A stretch of 37,045 nt of DNA. Source: Nostoc sp. CCCryo 231-06. GTDB taxonomy: Bacteria; Cyanobacteriota; Cyanobacteriia; Cyanobacteriales; Nostocaceae. The stretch spans positions 1-37,045 of the forward strand of contig JAHCSU010000422.1 of the NCBI GenBank assembly GCA_023522315.1. The letters run 5' to 3'. The translations under genes were made by a program, and so were the position numbers. Below, in pieces: positions 24,296-34,635 of this stretch (positions are counted from its first letter, which is position 1; every line of letters starts with the position of its first letter). The notes beneath the pieces are model-generated. The model did no database searches and was not told the DNA's origin. It saw only the letters and a list, made by a program, of their open reading frames with translations.

Positions 24296-26485
24296 TTAGT
24301 CTCGGCTAATTGGTTGATTTAATCGTCTCCCACACTTGGTACAGAAGTTGAAAGTAACCGGATTATTGCGACTACAATTGGTACATACTATATTTTTTTC
24401 AACTGGAATTTGAGATGGAGTGTCTCTATTAAAACTGTTGGGTGAATTAAATTCAGTGAGTGCATTACTCCTATTAGTAGACTGATGAATTGGTTGTGGA
24501 GTTGGTTGAATAAATACTGGCTCCATTTGGGCAAAATGCTCCAGCAACATTCGATGGATAAAAATGTAACTGCCTCCAACTTTTTGCAAAAAGATGTGTT
24601 CAGTAGCATATTCCAAAAAGCGGACATAGTTTCGAGGTATGGAATTTTGTCTGTAAAGAAAGAGGCGTAAGGTAAAGTGTTGTAGGCAGGCTTGACCACC
24701 CCCAAACACAAGCCCAGCTACAAGCCCAAACACTAAACACAATTGCATCCATTTAATTTTTCCGAAGATTTGTTCACCAATTAATCTCCCAAATAATCCG
24801 CCAATTAATCCCCCGATAAATCCCATGATCAGGGCATTCTTTGCTGAGTTCCATATCCCTTGGTTAGGAATTGTTCTTATCGCTATCTCTGGGCCTCTCA
24901 GTCCACCTAACAATCCTAAAATCAGTCCATCAATTAGCCCGTATAGTAAACCTAATTGCAGCCCAGTTTTGAGATCAAATGGAGTATCAACTAATTGCAG
25001 CCCAGTTTTGAGATCAAATGGAGTCTTAACTAGCTTAAAAAACAGTCCTACAATCAGCCCCAAAACTAATCCACCTGGTAGTCCATTCTTCAAAAACTTT
25101 TTGGCTTCTTGCCAAGACCATTTCAAAGTTTCAACTGGTTTGATTTCTACCGGACTCCAAGTTAAAGGTATTCCAGCCGTAATTACACCAATTAACGCCC
25201 CGGGTGATTGATGTATTTGCCAGCCGATTAATCCACAAATGATTACTCCAAGCAGACAATTTGCAATTTTATAAAGTATTTTTTGCGCTCGATTTGACAA
25301 CCATGTAGGCTGTATTCTTTCAATAAGAAAGACCGTTTGAGACTTCTGATACATCTGTTGTGCTAGCCAAATTAGCCAGCGCATTGCTTGTACTTTTGAG
25401 TATCTTGGTTCATACTTACGACGCTTAAACATCCGTTCAATATAAGTATCAAATAGGTGCTTTCGGCGTTCTTCTTTAGAACCTGTATTGGGTAAATCTT
25501 CAAGCTTCTTACCTTTATAAGCCAGGGTCATAACACTTAAAGTCAGGGGAGACTTGGCTAACTCTTGCAACGTAGTGTCTTGTTGAAGCAATGTTTTTAC
25601 TGCTTCCAGTTGTTCACCAGCCCTGTCTAAATATTGGTTAACTTGCTGAAATGTCAAAGATTGGATGCAGATAGCACCTTGCAATTGTAAACGAGTAGAG
25701 AGAGCCTCATAATCTCGGATACGGCTTGTCACCACAATCTCGATCAACCCATGTTCTTGCATGAATTCGTTGATGGCTCGAATGCAGGTTTCCCGACGCT
25801 CAATTTTCACCTCATCTAATCCATCTAACAGCAGTAATAGTTGTTGATCTTCAATCCAGACTTTACCAAGGGCCTTAGAAATTTGATATGTACTATTCAA
25901 TTCCTCAATCAGCCAATCACCAATTGTTTGCTGCTTATTCCCCCAAGAAGATAAGTTCAGCACTACCGGAATAGGCTGGCTCAAATCTTTTTCGGTACGA
26001 GCAATTAATTCTTGTGCCAGCTTCAGGAGAGTGATCGTTTTACCCGCGCCGGGTTCTCCTAAAATCAGTAAAGTTCGTCCTTTTCCCATCTGATTGAAAA
26101 CATCAGAGACACTTTTACCTTCAGGTAAGGTTTGCCCAGACTCATTAGGAATTTCTTGAACAATGCTAGATGGGCGCTTTACTGCGTCTAATCGTTCTTC
26201 TAATCCCAAATCAATTAGACCTTTGGTATACAAAGATTTTTCTAGTACGCCTTTAATCCAATACTGTTTGACTTTATTAAGTAAAACTTCTCGGAAACGG
26301 TACTCCTCTTTCCCTGAAGGAGGTTTTACCTGCCTGTGACCTATTAGTTTAGCTAGGCTAAAGCTTTCATTCACAGTTAGGTACTGAATTTGGTGCAAGT
26401 CGCGTCCAGCCTGTCCAATTTGAGCTTCTCGAATCAAAGCACCATCAATATTCAAATTTTGAAGTGGCTGTGGTTGTTGATTCAT
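24296..26485 (-). CDS. NACHT-type STAND NTPase with membrane region and zinc ribbon (NLR-like)
   Basis: 729 aa. Residues 11-34 hold a short motif (LNIDG..., then AQIGQAGRDLHQIQ) matching one in the adjacent small protein. NACHT domain: Walker A GEPGAGKT at 143-150, Walker B LLLLLDGLDEV at 216-226, VVTSRIRDYEAL, and PLTLSVMTLAYKGK as helical domain. About residues 395-630 are hydrophobic and glycine-rich (GLLYGLIDGLILGLLGGL, FIGGLIGGLFGRLIG), predicted to span or enter the membrane. The C-terminus (about 700-722) is a zinc ribbon, CTNCSRNN...CTKCG. A 13-residue segment (PFDLKTGLQL) is duplicated in tandem. The partner gene lies 9 bases upstream on the same strand. Family knowledge: NACHT proteins are signal-activated switches, several acting in anti-phage defence. 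Likely a sensor/scaffold; its ligand is unknown. Confidence 0.88.
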   Translation of the reverse strand: MNQQPQPLQNLNIDGALIREAQIGQAGRDLHQIQYLTVNESFSLAKLIGHRQVKPPSGKEEYRFREVLLNKVKQYWIKGVLEKSLYTKGLIDLGLEERLDAVKRPSSIVQEIPNESGQTLPEGKSVSDVFNQMGKGRTLLILGEPGAGKTITLLKLAQELIARTEKDLSQPIPVVLNLSSWGNKQQTIGDWLIEELNSTYQISKALGKVWIEDQQLLLLLDGLDEVKIERRETCIRAINEFMQEHGLIEIVVTSRIRDYEALSTRLQLQGAICIQSLTFQQVNQYLDRAGEQLEAVKTLLQQDTTLQELAKSPLTLSVMTLAYKGKKLEDLPNTGSKEERRKHLFDTYIERMFKRRKYEPRYSKVQAMRWLIWLAQQMYQKSQTVFLIERIQPTWLSNRAQKILYKIANCLLGVIICGLIGWQIHQSPGALIGVITAGIPLTWSPVEIKPVETLKWSWQEAKKFLKNGLPGGLVLGLIVGLFFKLVKTPFDLKTGLQLVDTPFDLKTGLQLGLLYGLIDGLILGLLGGLRGPEIAIRTIPNQGIWNSAKNALIMGFIGGLIGGLFGRLIGEQIFGKIKWMQLCLVFGLVAGLVFGGGQACLQHFTLRLFLYRQNSIPRNYVRFLEYATEHIFLQKVGGSYIFIHRMLLEHFAQMEPVFIQPTPQPIHQSTNRSNALTEFNSPNSFNRDTPSQIPVEKNIVCTNCSRNNPVTFNFCTKCGRRLNQPISRD
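24952..25029 (-). repeat. 39-bp tandem duplication inside the NACHT gene
   Basis: CTAATTGCAGCCCAGTTTTG begins at 24952 and again at 24991; the units differ by only a few bases near the end. The frame is kept, adding 13 residues in the membrane region. Confidence 0.9.
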
Positions 26486-26494
26486 AACCTTTTT

Positions 26495-26947
26495 TTATGT
26501 AAAAAATAAAAGACTTTTAACTGCAACTCCTAACCAAGGAGCTAATTGTTTGGCAATTGGCTCTAAGTTTTTCCAAATCCCTTGCCCTGCATCAAATGTT
26601 TCGTTCGCTTCTTTGAGGACTTTACTAGCTTTTTGCAAACTTGTTACCGCAGTGTTTTTGTCTGGTTCTTTTTCCTTAACTGCATCGGTTGCATAATCCA
26701 GATGTTTCAGTGCTTGTTTCTTTTGGTCTTCTGGTAAATCTGAATTACGGAATATGGATTCAATTTGTGCCATTAATTCCGCAACCTCAGGTAAAGTCAA
26801 TTCTTTCTCAGCCCCACCCTGAGTATTTTGCTGATTTTGGGTCATGTCGCCAGCAGCTTGTCCAACTTGAACACCTGAAAATTGACCACCGCCAATGTTG
26901 AGGGACATTCCTCCAGTGTTTTTGGGTTGTGAGTTATTTTCTGTCAT
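26495..26947 (-). CDS. Small helical protein with N-terminal Q-x-G motif; putative effector or adaptor of the NACHT protein
   Basis: 150 aa. Residues 14-39 read SLNIGGGQFSGVQVGQAAGD plus MTQNQ, aligning with NLNIDG...AQIGQAGRDLHQIQ at the N-terminus of the NACHT protein: shared LNI-G, Q-[V/I]-G-Q-A, D and Q-x-Q. Residues about 48-125 are charged and helical (LPEVAELMAQIESIFRNSDL, KKQALKHLDYATDAVKEKEP, SLQKASKVLKEANETF). The C-terminus (LEPIAKQLAPWLGVAVKSLL) is amphipathic to hydrophobic and could enter membranes. I do not recognise a named domain. First gene of a two-gene operon, ending 9 bases before the NACHT start. Inference: the motif mediates homotypic, possibly amyloid-like, contact with the NACHT protein, and the helical/hydrophobic part executes the response. 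Confidence 0.75.
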   Translation of the reverse strand: MTENNSQPKNTGGMSLNIGGGQFSGVQVGQAAGDMTQNQQNTQGGAEKELTLPEVAELMAQIESIFRNSDLPEDQKKQALKHLDYATDAVKEKEPDKNTAVTSLQKASKVLKEANETFDAGQGIWKNLEPIAKQLAPWLGVAVKSLLFFT

Positions 26948-27258
26948 TTTATTTGCTCGGGAAAAACATAATTTTATTTAAGCTCTAATCCAGATTGAGC
27001 AGATAACTTTCCCGAATATTAAAAAAATTTGCGTATATAGTAAGCTAATTACTACATACCCGGATGGTAGTGTAAATTCACTTGTTCCCAGTTTCCACAT
27101 GTGGATGCAAGCTTTGCGGCTCTGCTTCAACTTTTATGTAAAGAGCTTATTCAAGTTTCATTAGTTGGTATCAGGTAACGAGAGATATATTCGTTTTTAC
27201 TTGTTAGACACAATACAAACCTGAACAATGAGAGAATAACTAATAACCACAGCCAAAT
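26948..27258. promoter_or_regulatory. Divergent promoter region between the NACHT operon and ycf46
   Basis: 311 AT-rich bases separate two divergent starts. A hairpin-capable CCACATGTGG palindrome is at about 27097-27106. No gene is visible. Both promoters must lie here, but I could not place their boxes with confidence. Confidence 0.45.
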
Positions 27259-28770
<1,512 letters not shown>

Positions 28771-28816
28771 ATACATTCAGCAGTAGCTACAATAATTGGT
28801 TAGTTAATAATTGCTA

Positions 28817-28860
28817 GTCAATAGTCAACAGTTAATCATGAATTATTATTGACTATTGAC
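28817..28860 (+). repeat. Inverted repeat in the leader of the SH3 gene
   Basis: 11-bp arms GTCAATAGTCA (28817-28827) and TGACTATTGAC (28850-28860) separated by 22 bases. It ends 22 bases before the ATG, so a transcript starting upstream would carry this stem just before the ribosome binding site. Confidence 0.7.
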
Positions 28861-28882
28861 CACTGGTGATCAGGTTTTAACT

Positions 28883-29419
28883 ATGTTGTCTGGCTTAACA
28901 AAGTTTATACTTGGGTTTTTCTTAGCGATCGCTGTGCTAATAGGTGGCGGCGTTGCAATTGGACTCTATTTCATGAATCGCACCGGCATACCCCCTGCCA
29001 AACCCGTTTTTTCCAACGATAGTCCCTCGGTGAAAGCCCAAGCTCCCAAAGCAACTGAGCCTGGAGGAGCTAAACCCACTCTTACACCTGGGACAAAGGC
29101 TGAATCGTCATTAAACTCAACCTCTACTCCCACAGAATCACCAAACGCTACCCCATCACCAAAACCATTGCCATCAGGAGCTTACCGAGGGCGTGTTAGT
29201 TGGGCTCAAGGCTTGAGTTTGCGATCGCAACCAAATCAAGAAGCTGAAAAGATTGGTGGGGTTGCTTTTAATCAAAAAATTATTATCTTGGAAGAAAACC
29301 AAGATAAATCCTGGCAAAAAATTCGTTTGGAAGGTAGCGAACAAGAAGGTTGGGTGAAAGCAGGTAATACTCAAAAGGTTGATGAAAAACCAGAGGATAC
29401 ACAACAACCAGAGCGATAA
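28883..29419 (+). CDS. Membrane-anchored SH3-domain protein
   Basis: 178 aa from the ATG at 28883 (MLSGLTKFILGFFLAIAVLI); an in-frame TTG at 28856 lies inside an inverted repeat and is less likely. One N-terminal transmembrane helix (about residues 8-32) is followed by a Pro/Ser/Thr-rich linker (about 38-105) and a bacterial SH3 domain (about 108-168: RVSWAQGLSLRSQPNQEAEK, IIILEENQDKSWQKIRLEGS, GWVKAGNT). Such domains usually bind cell-wall peptides, so a periplasmic role at the peptidoglycan is likely. It fits with the peptidoglycan-binding protein encoded next. Confidence 0.85.
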   Translation: MLSGLTKFILGFFLAIAVLIGGGVAIGLYFMNRTGIPPAKPVFSNDSPSVKAQAPKATEPGGAKPTLTPGTKAESSLNSTSTPTESPNATPSPKPLPSGAYRGRVSWAQGLSLRSQPNQEAEKIGGVAFNQKIIILEENQDKSWQKIRLEGSEQEGWVKAGNTQKVDEKPEDTQQPER

Positions 29420-29588
29420 CAATAATTTGCAACTTTCGCATAAATTTAGTTGCTCTGAAACCCTTGCAAGAGCAGCTGCCCTCCCCCCCTGCCTCTTCTG
29501 GTTAATTACTTATAAAGAACCATACACAAAACCAACACAACACAGAGCAAGTCATATAATTAGGTGTAGTCATAACTTTAAAAAACAA

Positions 29589-30998
29589 GTGGAAACAGGG
29601 GTAGATAGCTATTTAACCAAGCTTGCCTCAGTCTACGAGGCATCCAAAAGCGTCAAGGTTGTTCCTACCGTAGCTAATTTCAAATTTTTGAATTGGAAAA
29701 AGTTATCTAGTGGTGCGCCGATGCGTCTTCTGTCTGTGGCACTGATTACGGGGCTTCTGAGTATCGCTGGACAAGCTTTAGCACTTCAGAAAATAGGAAG
29801 TAATGGCGCTGATGTTAGCAGTAGCCAGAGGTGTTTAAAAAAGTTAGGCTACTTTAACGGCCCGGTGAGTGGCAAGTTTGCTAGCTTGACTCAGAATGCT
29901 GTAATTAAATTTCAGCAAGCTAATAGAATCACTGCTGATGGTGTTGTGGGTGCTAGTACTCAAAGAGCCTTGCAACGAGCATGTCAAAGTAGAACTTCTA
30001 GCAGGAATACCAGTAGTGGTCAATATCCTGTTCTCTCTCAAGGCAAAACTGGTGCAGCCGTCACAAGGTTACAACAGCGTTTGCGGCAGTTAGGCTACTT
30101 GAATGCTAATCCCACTGGGAATTTTGGCCCAATGACCAGAAATGCTGTAATTGCATTCCAGCGAAATTATCGCATATCTGGTAACGGGATTGTGAATCAA
30201 CAAACTTGGAACGCACTACTGGGTTCTTCTCCGACTATAGCGAGATCAAGTCTCTCGACTCAACAAGTCAGAGAACTACAAGCGCGTTTGCAGCAGCTAG
30301 GTTTTTTTAATACTAATCCCACTGGGAATATTGGCCCAATGACTAGAGAAGCTGTAATTGCATTCCAGCGAAATTATCGCCTACCTGTTGATGGCATCGC
30401 CAATGCTCAAGTTTTGGAGGCAGTGCGTAGAGCCTCCACAGGTGGATCTATTACTCAACAACCGAGCAGAAGTTATCTGACTGTAGGCGATCAGGGAGAG
30501 AATGTCAGATTAGTTCAAGAGCGTTTATCGCAGTTGGGTTTCTCTAATACCAATCCTGATGGCTTTTTCAGCGATTACACCAGAGAATCTGTGATTGCAT
30601 TCCAGCAGTCATCTCGACTGAATTCTACTGGAAATGTAGATTGGCAAACTTGGCAAGCATTAGGGCTGAATAGCTCTACTGGGGGCAATTATACTGAGAC
30701 TAATGACTATATAGCACCTCAAACTAATCGCTATGCATTACCTCCTACCAATGGCTACGTTGTACCTGTGACTAATGGCAACACATTAGTTGCTAATAAT
30801 CCCTACAGAGTAATAGTGCCAATTTCCAATAATGATACTCTGATTAAAGTGCAACAATATATACCTGATGCTGTCACGGAACAATCTCATCTAGGGGATT
30901 ATGTGAATGCTGGGGCATTTAGCGATCGCGCACAAGCAGAAACACGATCAAAAATGCTCCGCTCTTATGGTCTTGATGCACGGGTAAAATACAATTGA
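29589..30998 (+). CDS. Peptidoglycan-binding protein with four PG_binding_1 repeats and a C-terminal SPOR-like domain
   Basis: 469 aa from a GTG at 29589 (ETGVDSYLTKLASVYEAS). The frame is open upstream to 29379 but that part is atypical and overlaps the SH3 gene. A signal anchor (MRLLSVALITGLLSIAGQALAL) begins at residue 45; ATG 29721 is the alternative start. Four peptidoglycan-binding repeats follow, for example LQQRLRQLGYLNANPTGNFG-PMTRNAVIAFQ, LQARLQQLGFFNTNPTGNIG and VQERLSQLGFSNTNPDGFFS. A Tyr/Asn/Thr-rich linker leads to a C-terminal region (GDYVNAGAFSDRAQAETRSK, MLRSYGLDARVKY) that looks like a SPOR domain binding denuded glycan. It probably acts in cell-wall organisation in the periplasm. 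Confidence 0.88.
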   Translation: METGVDSYLTKLASVYEASKSVKVVPTVANFKFLNWKKLSSGAPMRLLSVALITGLLSIAGQALALQKIGSNGADVSSSQRCLKKLGYFNGPVSGKFASLTQNAVIKFQQANRITADGVVGASTQRALQRACQSRTSSRNTSSGQYPVLSQGKTGAAVTRLQQRLRQLGYLNANPTGNFGPMTRNAVIAFQRNYRISGNGIVNQQTWNALLGSSPTIARSSLSTQQVRELQARLQQLGFFNTNPTGNIGPMTREAVIAFQRNYRLPVDGIANAQVLEAVRRASTGGSITQQPSRSYLTVGDQGENVRLVQERLSQLGFSNTNPDGFFSDYTRESVIAFQQSSRLNSTGNVDWQTWQALGLNSSTGGNYTETNDYIAPQTNRYALPPTNGYVVPVTNGNTLVANNPYRVIVPISNNDTLIKVQQYIPDAVTEQSHLGDYVNAGAFSDRAQAETRSKMLRSYGLDARVKYN

Positions 30999-31121
30999 AG
31001 AAGGATTCAGAATACAGAATTCAGAATTCAGAATCAATTAGGCGGGAATTCAGCCCATTTATCCGGCAGTCACACAGAATTCAATTCGGAATTCTGGCTT
31101 CTGACTCCTGAATTCTTCCTG
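30999..31121. repeat. Heptamer-type short tandem repeats between convergent genes
   Basis: Repeated AATTCAG heptamers (AGAATTCAGAATTCAGAATC at about 31009-31035) and related GAATTC inverted repeats up to 31115. This is the STRR class common in heterocystous cyanobacteria. The region must also contain both gene ends. Confidence 0.75.
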
Positions 31122-34100
31122 TTAAATTGACAAACTCAACTGCGAACCTTCTTGAGTTTTATTAACCTCAATCCTGGCTTGGAAAGCTTCTTTGAGGTGG
31201 GGCATGTGGGTGACAGTGAGGATGCAGGCGAAATCGGAGGAGATCGCATTAATCGCTGCAATCAAGCGATCGCATCCTTCGGCATCCTGTGTACCAAAAC
31301 CTTCATCCACAATCAACAATTGCAACGCCGCCCCCGCCCGTTGCGCTAATAATTTCGCCAAAGCCAAACGGATGGCAAAGTTAATTCTAAAGGCTTCTCC
31401 ACCAGAGTAAGTTTCATAAGATCGCGTTCCTCTAGAATCGGCGATTAAAATATCTAGGGTATCTATCAACTTGGCATTTTTCTTGGTTGATTTAGCACTG
31501 CGTCCAGCTTTTTGAGTAATAAATTGTACATGAAATTGATTACCACTCAGCCGCGAAAGTAGTTGATTTGTCTCGGCTTCCAGTTGCGGTAACACATTCT
31601 CAATCATCAGTGCTTGGATACCATTTTTACCAAAAGCTTGCGTTAATTCCTGATAAATACGATATTCCTGTTTGCAAGATTGTAATTGCTGCTGCTGTTG
31701 TTCATACTGAATTTGCAATGTTTCCAGTTGATGCGCCAGCTGTTCTAAACGTCCCAACTTAGCTATCTGCTCATCGAGTTGCCGTCTGCGTATCGCTAAC
31801 TGCTGCTCTAAAGCTTGAATTTGGGCAGATGGGTTAGCTGTTGCTTGTAATTGCTGGATAATGCTTTCGATTTGTCCGCCAAGTTTTTGCCGCTCCGTTA
31901 CTCTGGCACTTCTGGATTCCTCTAACTCTTGCAATCTCGTCTGGAGTTGGGGATACTGCTGCTGGGCTGATAGCAGTTGTTGATACCGCAAATGCCAAGA
32001 TTGAGCTTTCTTTACAGCTATCCGCAGATTATTGTGCTGCTCGGAACTATAGCCAATTTCGGCAATGTGACGTTCAAGAGCCGCGATATGTTTAGCACAT
32101 TCAGAATCAATCTGATCCTGCTGGATTCTGGTTTGTAATTGAGCAATTTGGGATTGTAATTCTGGTTTTCGGGCTAATAGTTGCGCTTGTCGCTTAGTCG
32201 CATCTTTAATTTGTCCTTGTTTAATTTCTGCCCATCGCCAACGCTCAACTTCACTCCGGGCGAGGGCGTGATCTTGTTCATTATAATTAGCTTGTTGCAG
32301 ATATTGGTCTAGCTGCCGGAGTTCGGCTTGTTTATCGGGAGCGTAATCACCAGCTTGGAGCGATCGCTCTAAATGTTGTTTTTCAGCAGCAATTTGTTGT
32401 AACTGTTGTTGGACATCAGTTGTAGCTTCTAACTGTGCTGCTAACTGTCCCCGTTGTTCGCGTAAACCATCGTAGCCCGCCAATTGTTGGGAAATTTCTC
32501 GATATTCCTGCCTAAGTACTTGAATTTCTCTGTCTGACACAGCCATTTGTTCCCGCACTACCCAAAACTGCCCTTGGGTATCCTCTAACTCAGCCTGGGT
32601 TTTTTCCACCACCCGACTCCAGTGATGTTCATCTAAAGGGCGTTCGCATAATGGACAAAGCGCTTCAGGATTTTGCAGCATTTGCAATTTCTGCTCTAAT
32701 TCTCCCAGCAGTTTTTCATAATCCCGTTGATGAGCTTGTAGACGTTCGATAAAGTGCCGTCTTTCTTGCCCTTTTTCCTGCACTCGTTGCAGATAAACCC
32801 GCTTTTTCTCCAATTCCTCAATCTTAATCGCTACATCCATCACCGCTTGTTGCAGTTGCGGTTGGCGGCGGTGCTGGCGTTGCAATTGGTTCTCAGTATT
32901 TTGTATTTGTTCAAGTCGCGCTACTAAACCAGCATGAGTGCGATCGAGTTGGCTTTGTAAAGTTGCTCGTTGTTGCAACAAGGGAGTAACTTGCATTTGC
33001 AGCTGATCTAGGCGAGCAACATGGTGACGGGCTGCGGTTAGTTGTGACAAAGCAGCTTCTACTTCACCTGATTTAGTCAGAGTTTGCTGAATATCTCGCT
33101 CTTGTTGCTGCAAAGCTTCAATTTGGGCTTGGGCTTGTTGCAGTTGCCGTTCGATTTCGTGAATTTGTTTGGTAAGCTGTTGTTGCTTTTGTTGGCGAGT
33201 CTGCCCAGCGCGGGTGTATTCTTCAAATTTGGCAGCAAAGGCTTCTTCTTGAGATTGGAGACTTTGATATTGGGCGTATCCAGCTTTAATCTCAGCTTCT
33301 TGGTGTAATATTTTTTGTAAATCTGATAGTTGAGAGCCAATAGCTGATTGTTCTTGTTGGAGGCGATCGCAATCTTGGGTAAGATTTTGGTATTGCTGCT
33401 TCACAAAGCTGAGTTGTTGTTCCCAATTTTGGCGCTGGTGCTGGACAACTTGCAAACTTTGTAATTGAATATTATCAAAAGCTTGCACCTGTTGCAATTG
33501 GTTGAGTTCGGCTTCTAACTCCACTCTTTGCGCTTGGGTTGTCTCGCGTTGTTGCAACTGAATTTTTATCGACTCCAAAGAGCGCTCTAACTCTACTGCC
33601 CTTGCTTTCAACTGACGAGAAGATTCCTTTGCTCGTTCTTCCAAATCATCGTACTGATTGAGTTTCAACAACTCCGCTAAAATTTCTTTGCGTTCCGTCG
33701 GGCGTTTGAGCATGAACTCATCTGCACGGCCTTGACGTAAGTAAGCAGAGTTAATAAAAGTATCATAATCGAGCTTGATGTGTTCTAAAATCAAATCTTG
33801 GGTTGCTCTTACCCCTTTGCCAGTGAGTGAGCGAAACCCAGATGGTATTTCTATTTGAAATTCGAGGACACTAGTACCTCCCCGAATTCGGGTACGAATC
33901 ACCCGATATTTTTGCTGGTTACTTTGGAAAGTAAAATCAACCCGAACTTCTTTCGCGCCAGAATAGATGACATCATCTTCAGCAGTAGCACGGCTTTCAC
34001 CCCAAATCGCCCAAGTGATTGCTTCCAGAAGTGAAGATTTACCCGCACCATTGGAACCACAAATACAAGCCGTATGCAAACCGCGAAAATCTAAAGTTGC

Positions 34101-34148
34101 ATCACGGTAACTAAGAAAGTTTTTGAGGATAAGTTGTACTGGGATCAT
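31122..34148 (-). CDS. sbcC: SbcC/Rad50-type nuclease subunit (SMC-like ATPase)
   Basis: 1008 aa. The N-terminus LILKNFLSYRDATLDFRGLH and Walker A GSNGAGKS (31-38) start the ATPase. Long Gln/Glu/Leu-rich coiled coils (about 170-480 and 520-830) flank a zinc hook CPLCERPL at 498-505. The C-terminal lobe has the signature YSGGEAFRINFAIRLALAKL and Walker B LQLLIVDEGFGTQDAEGCDR, followed by the switch His in TVTHMPHL. With the nuclease SbcD (Mre11) it processes DNA hairpins and protein-blocked ends. No sbcD is adjacent, as in other cyanobacteria where the two are unlinked. ATG at 34148. Confidence 0.95.
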   Translation of the reverse strand: MIPVQLILKNFLSYRDATLDFRGLHTACICGSNGAGKSSLLEAITWAIWGESRATAEDDVIYSGAKEVRVDFTFQSNQQKYRVIRTRIRGGTSVLEFQIEIPSGFRSLTGKGVRATQDLILEHIKLDYDTFINSAYLRQGRADEFMLKRPTERKEILAELLKLNQYDDLEERAKESSRQLKARAVELERSLESIKIQLQQRETTQAQRVELEAELNQLQQVQAFDNIQLQSLQVVQHQRQNWEQQLSFVKQQYQNLTQDCDRLQQEQSAIGSQLSDLQKILHQEAEIKAGYAQYQSLQSQEEAFAAKFEEYTRAGQTRQQKQQQLTKQIHEIERQLQQAQAQIEALQQQERDIQQTLTKSGEVEAALSQLTAARHHVARLDQLQMQVTPLLQQRATLQSQLDRTHAGLVARLEQIQNTENQLQRQHRRQPQLQQAVMDVAIKIEELEKKRVYLQRVQEKGQERRHFIERLQAHQRDYEKLLGELEQKLQMLQNPEALCPLCERPLDEHHWSRVVEKTQAELEDTQGQFWVVREQMAVSDREIQVLRQEYREISQQLAGYDGLREQRGQLAAQLEATTDVQQQLQQIAAEKQHLERSLQAGDYAPDKQAELRQLDQYLQQANYNEQDHALARSEVERWRWAEIKQGQIKDATKRQAQLLARKPELQSQIAQLQTRIQQDQIDSECAKHIAALERHIAEIGYSSEQHNNLRIAVKKAQSWHLRYQQLLSAQQQYPQLQTRLQELEESRSARVTERQKLGGQIESIIQQLQATANPSAQIQALEQQLAIRRRQLDEQIAKLGRLEQLAHQLETLQIQYEQQQQQLQSCKQEYRIYQELTQAFGKNGIQALMIENVLPQLEAETNQLLSRLSGNQFHVQFITQKAGRSAKSTKKNAKLIDTLDILIADSRGTRSYETYSGGEAFRINFAIRLALAKLLAQRAGAALQLLIVDEGFGTQDAEGCDRLIAAINAISSDFACILTVTHMPHLKEAFQARIEVNKTQEGSQLSLSI

Positions 34149-34635
34149 TCACCCTATAGCGCCACATCTACTTTTAATAATTAACAGTACAGATGCACTG
34201 TTTGTTAGTTTAGCTATCTAGATATCAGGTTTCTAGTCTTGAAGACATCAAATTTACAAAATTTAACAATAGAATAAGTAAATTTTTCTTGTTGCATGAA
34301 AAATTTTTGCGATCTTCGGAGAAAAATGAAACTTCCCTGGAGGCTTCTTCTTATTTCTCCCTGTTGTCTGAGATAAAAACATTCATAGAAGAGTTGTTAA
34401 GTAAGTGGGTCAAATTAAATATAAAACCTCATCCTGCCTCCGGCTTCCCTCTCCTTACTAAGGAGAGGGATTGAGGGTGAGGTTTGATCTTATATTTAAT
34501 TACGCCTACCTACTTACAAGCATTGAGATTATTGGGCTAAATTTCGCGTCAAAGTAAAAGAATCAAGGTGATAGGGGAAAAAGCGTTAATATACTCAGTA
34601 AAAATGTACATTTCTGAGATAGACATCATAAACCA
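34149..34635. other. Intergenic region upstream of the NB-ARC pair
   Basis: Divergent promoter zone of sbcC and the Bell-like gene. It holds the palindromic element at 34401-34517. An AT-rich stretch 34520-34630 just before the Bell-like start should contain its promoter. No gene seen. Confidence 0.5.
34401..34517. repeat. MITE-like palindromic element upstream of the Bell/NB-ARC pair
   Basis: The 117-bp sequence starts GTAAGTGGGTCAAATTAAAT and ends ATTACGCCTACCTACTTAC, imperfect inverted copies. Inside are AACCTCA/TGAGGTT and CCCTCTCC-TTACTAA-GGAGAGGG arms. No coding capacity. It has the same build as the element at 18936-19085 but different ends. Confidence 0.7.

Noticed and set aside
29379-29588. 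N-terminal extension of the peptidoglycan-binding protein
   Set aside because: It overlaps the end of the SH3 gene, has unusual composition, and the GTG at 29589 gives a more typical start.
34289-34474. 61-aa ORF upstream of the Bell-like gene
   Set aside because: It runs into the palindromic repeat element and shows no recognisable protein pattern or ribosome binding site.
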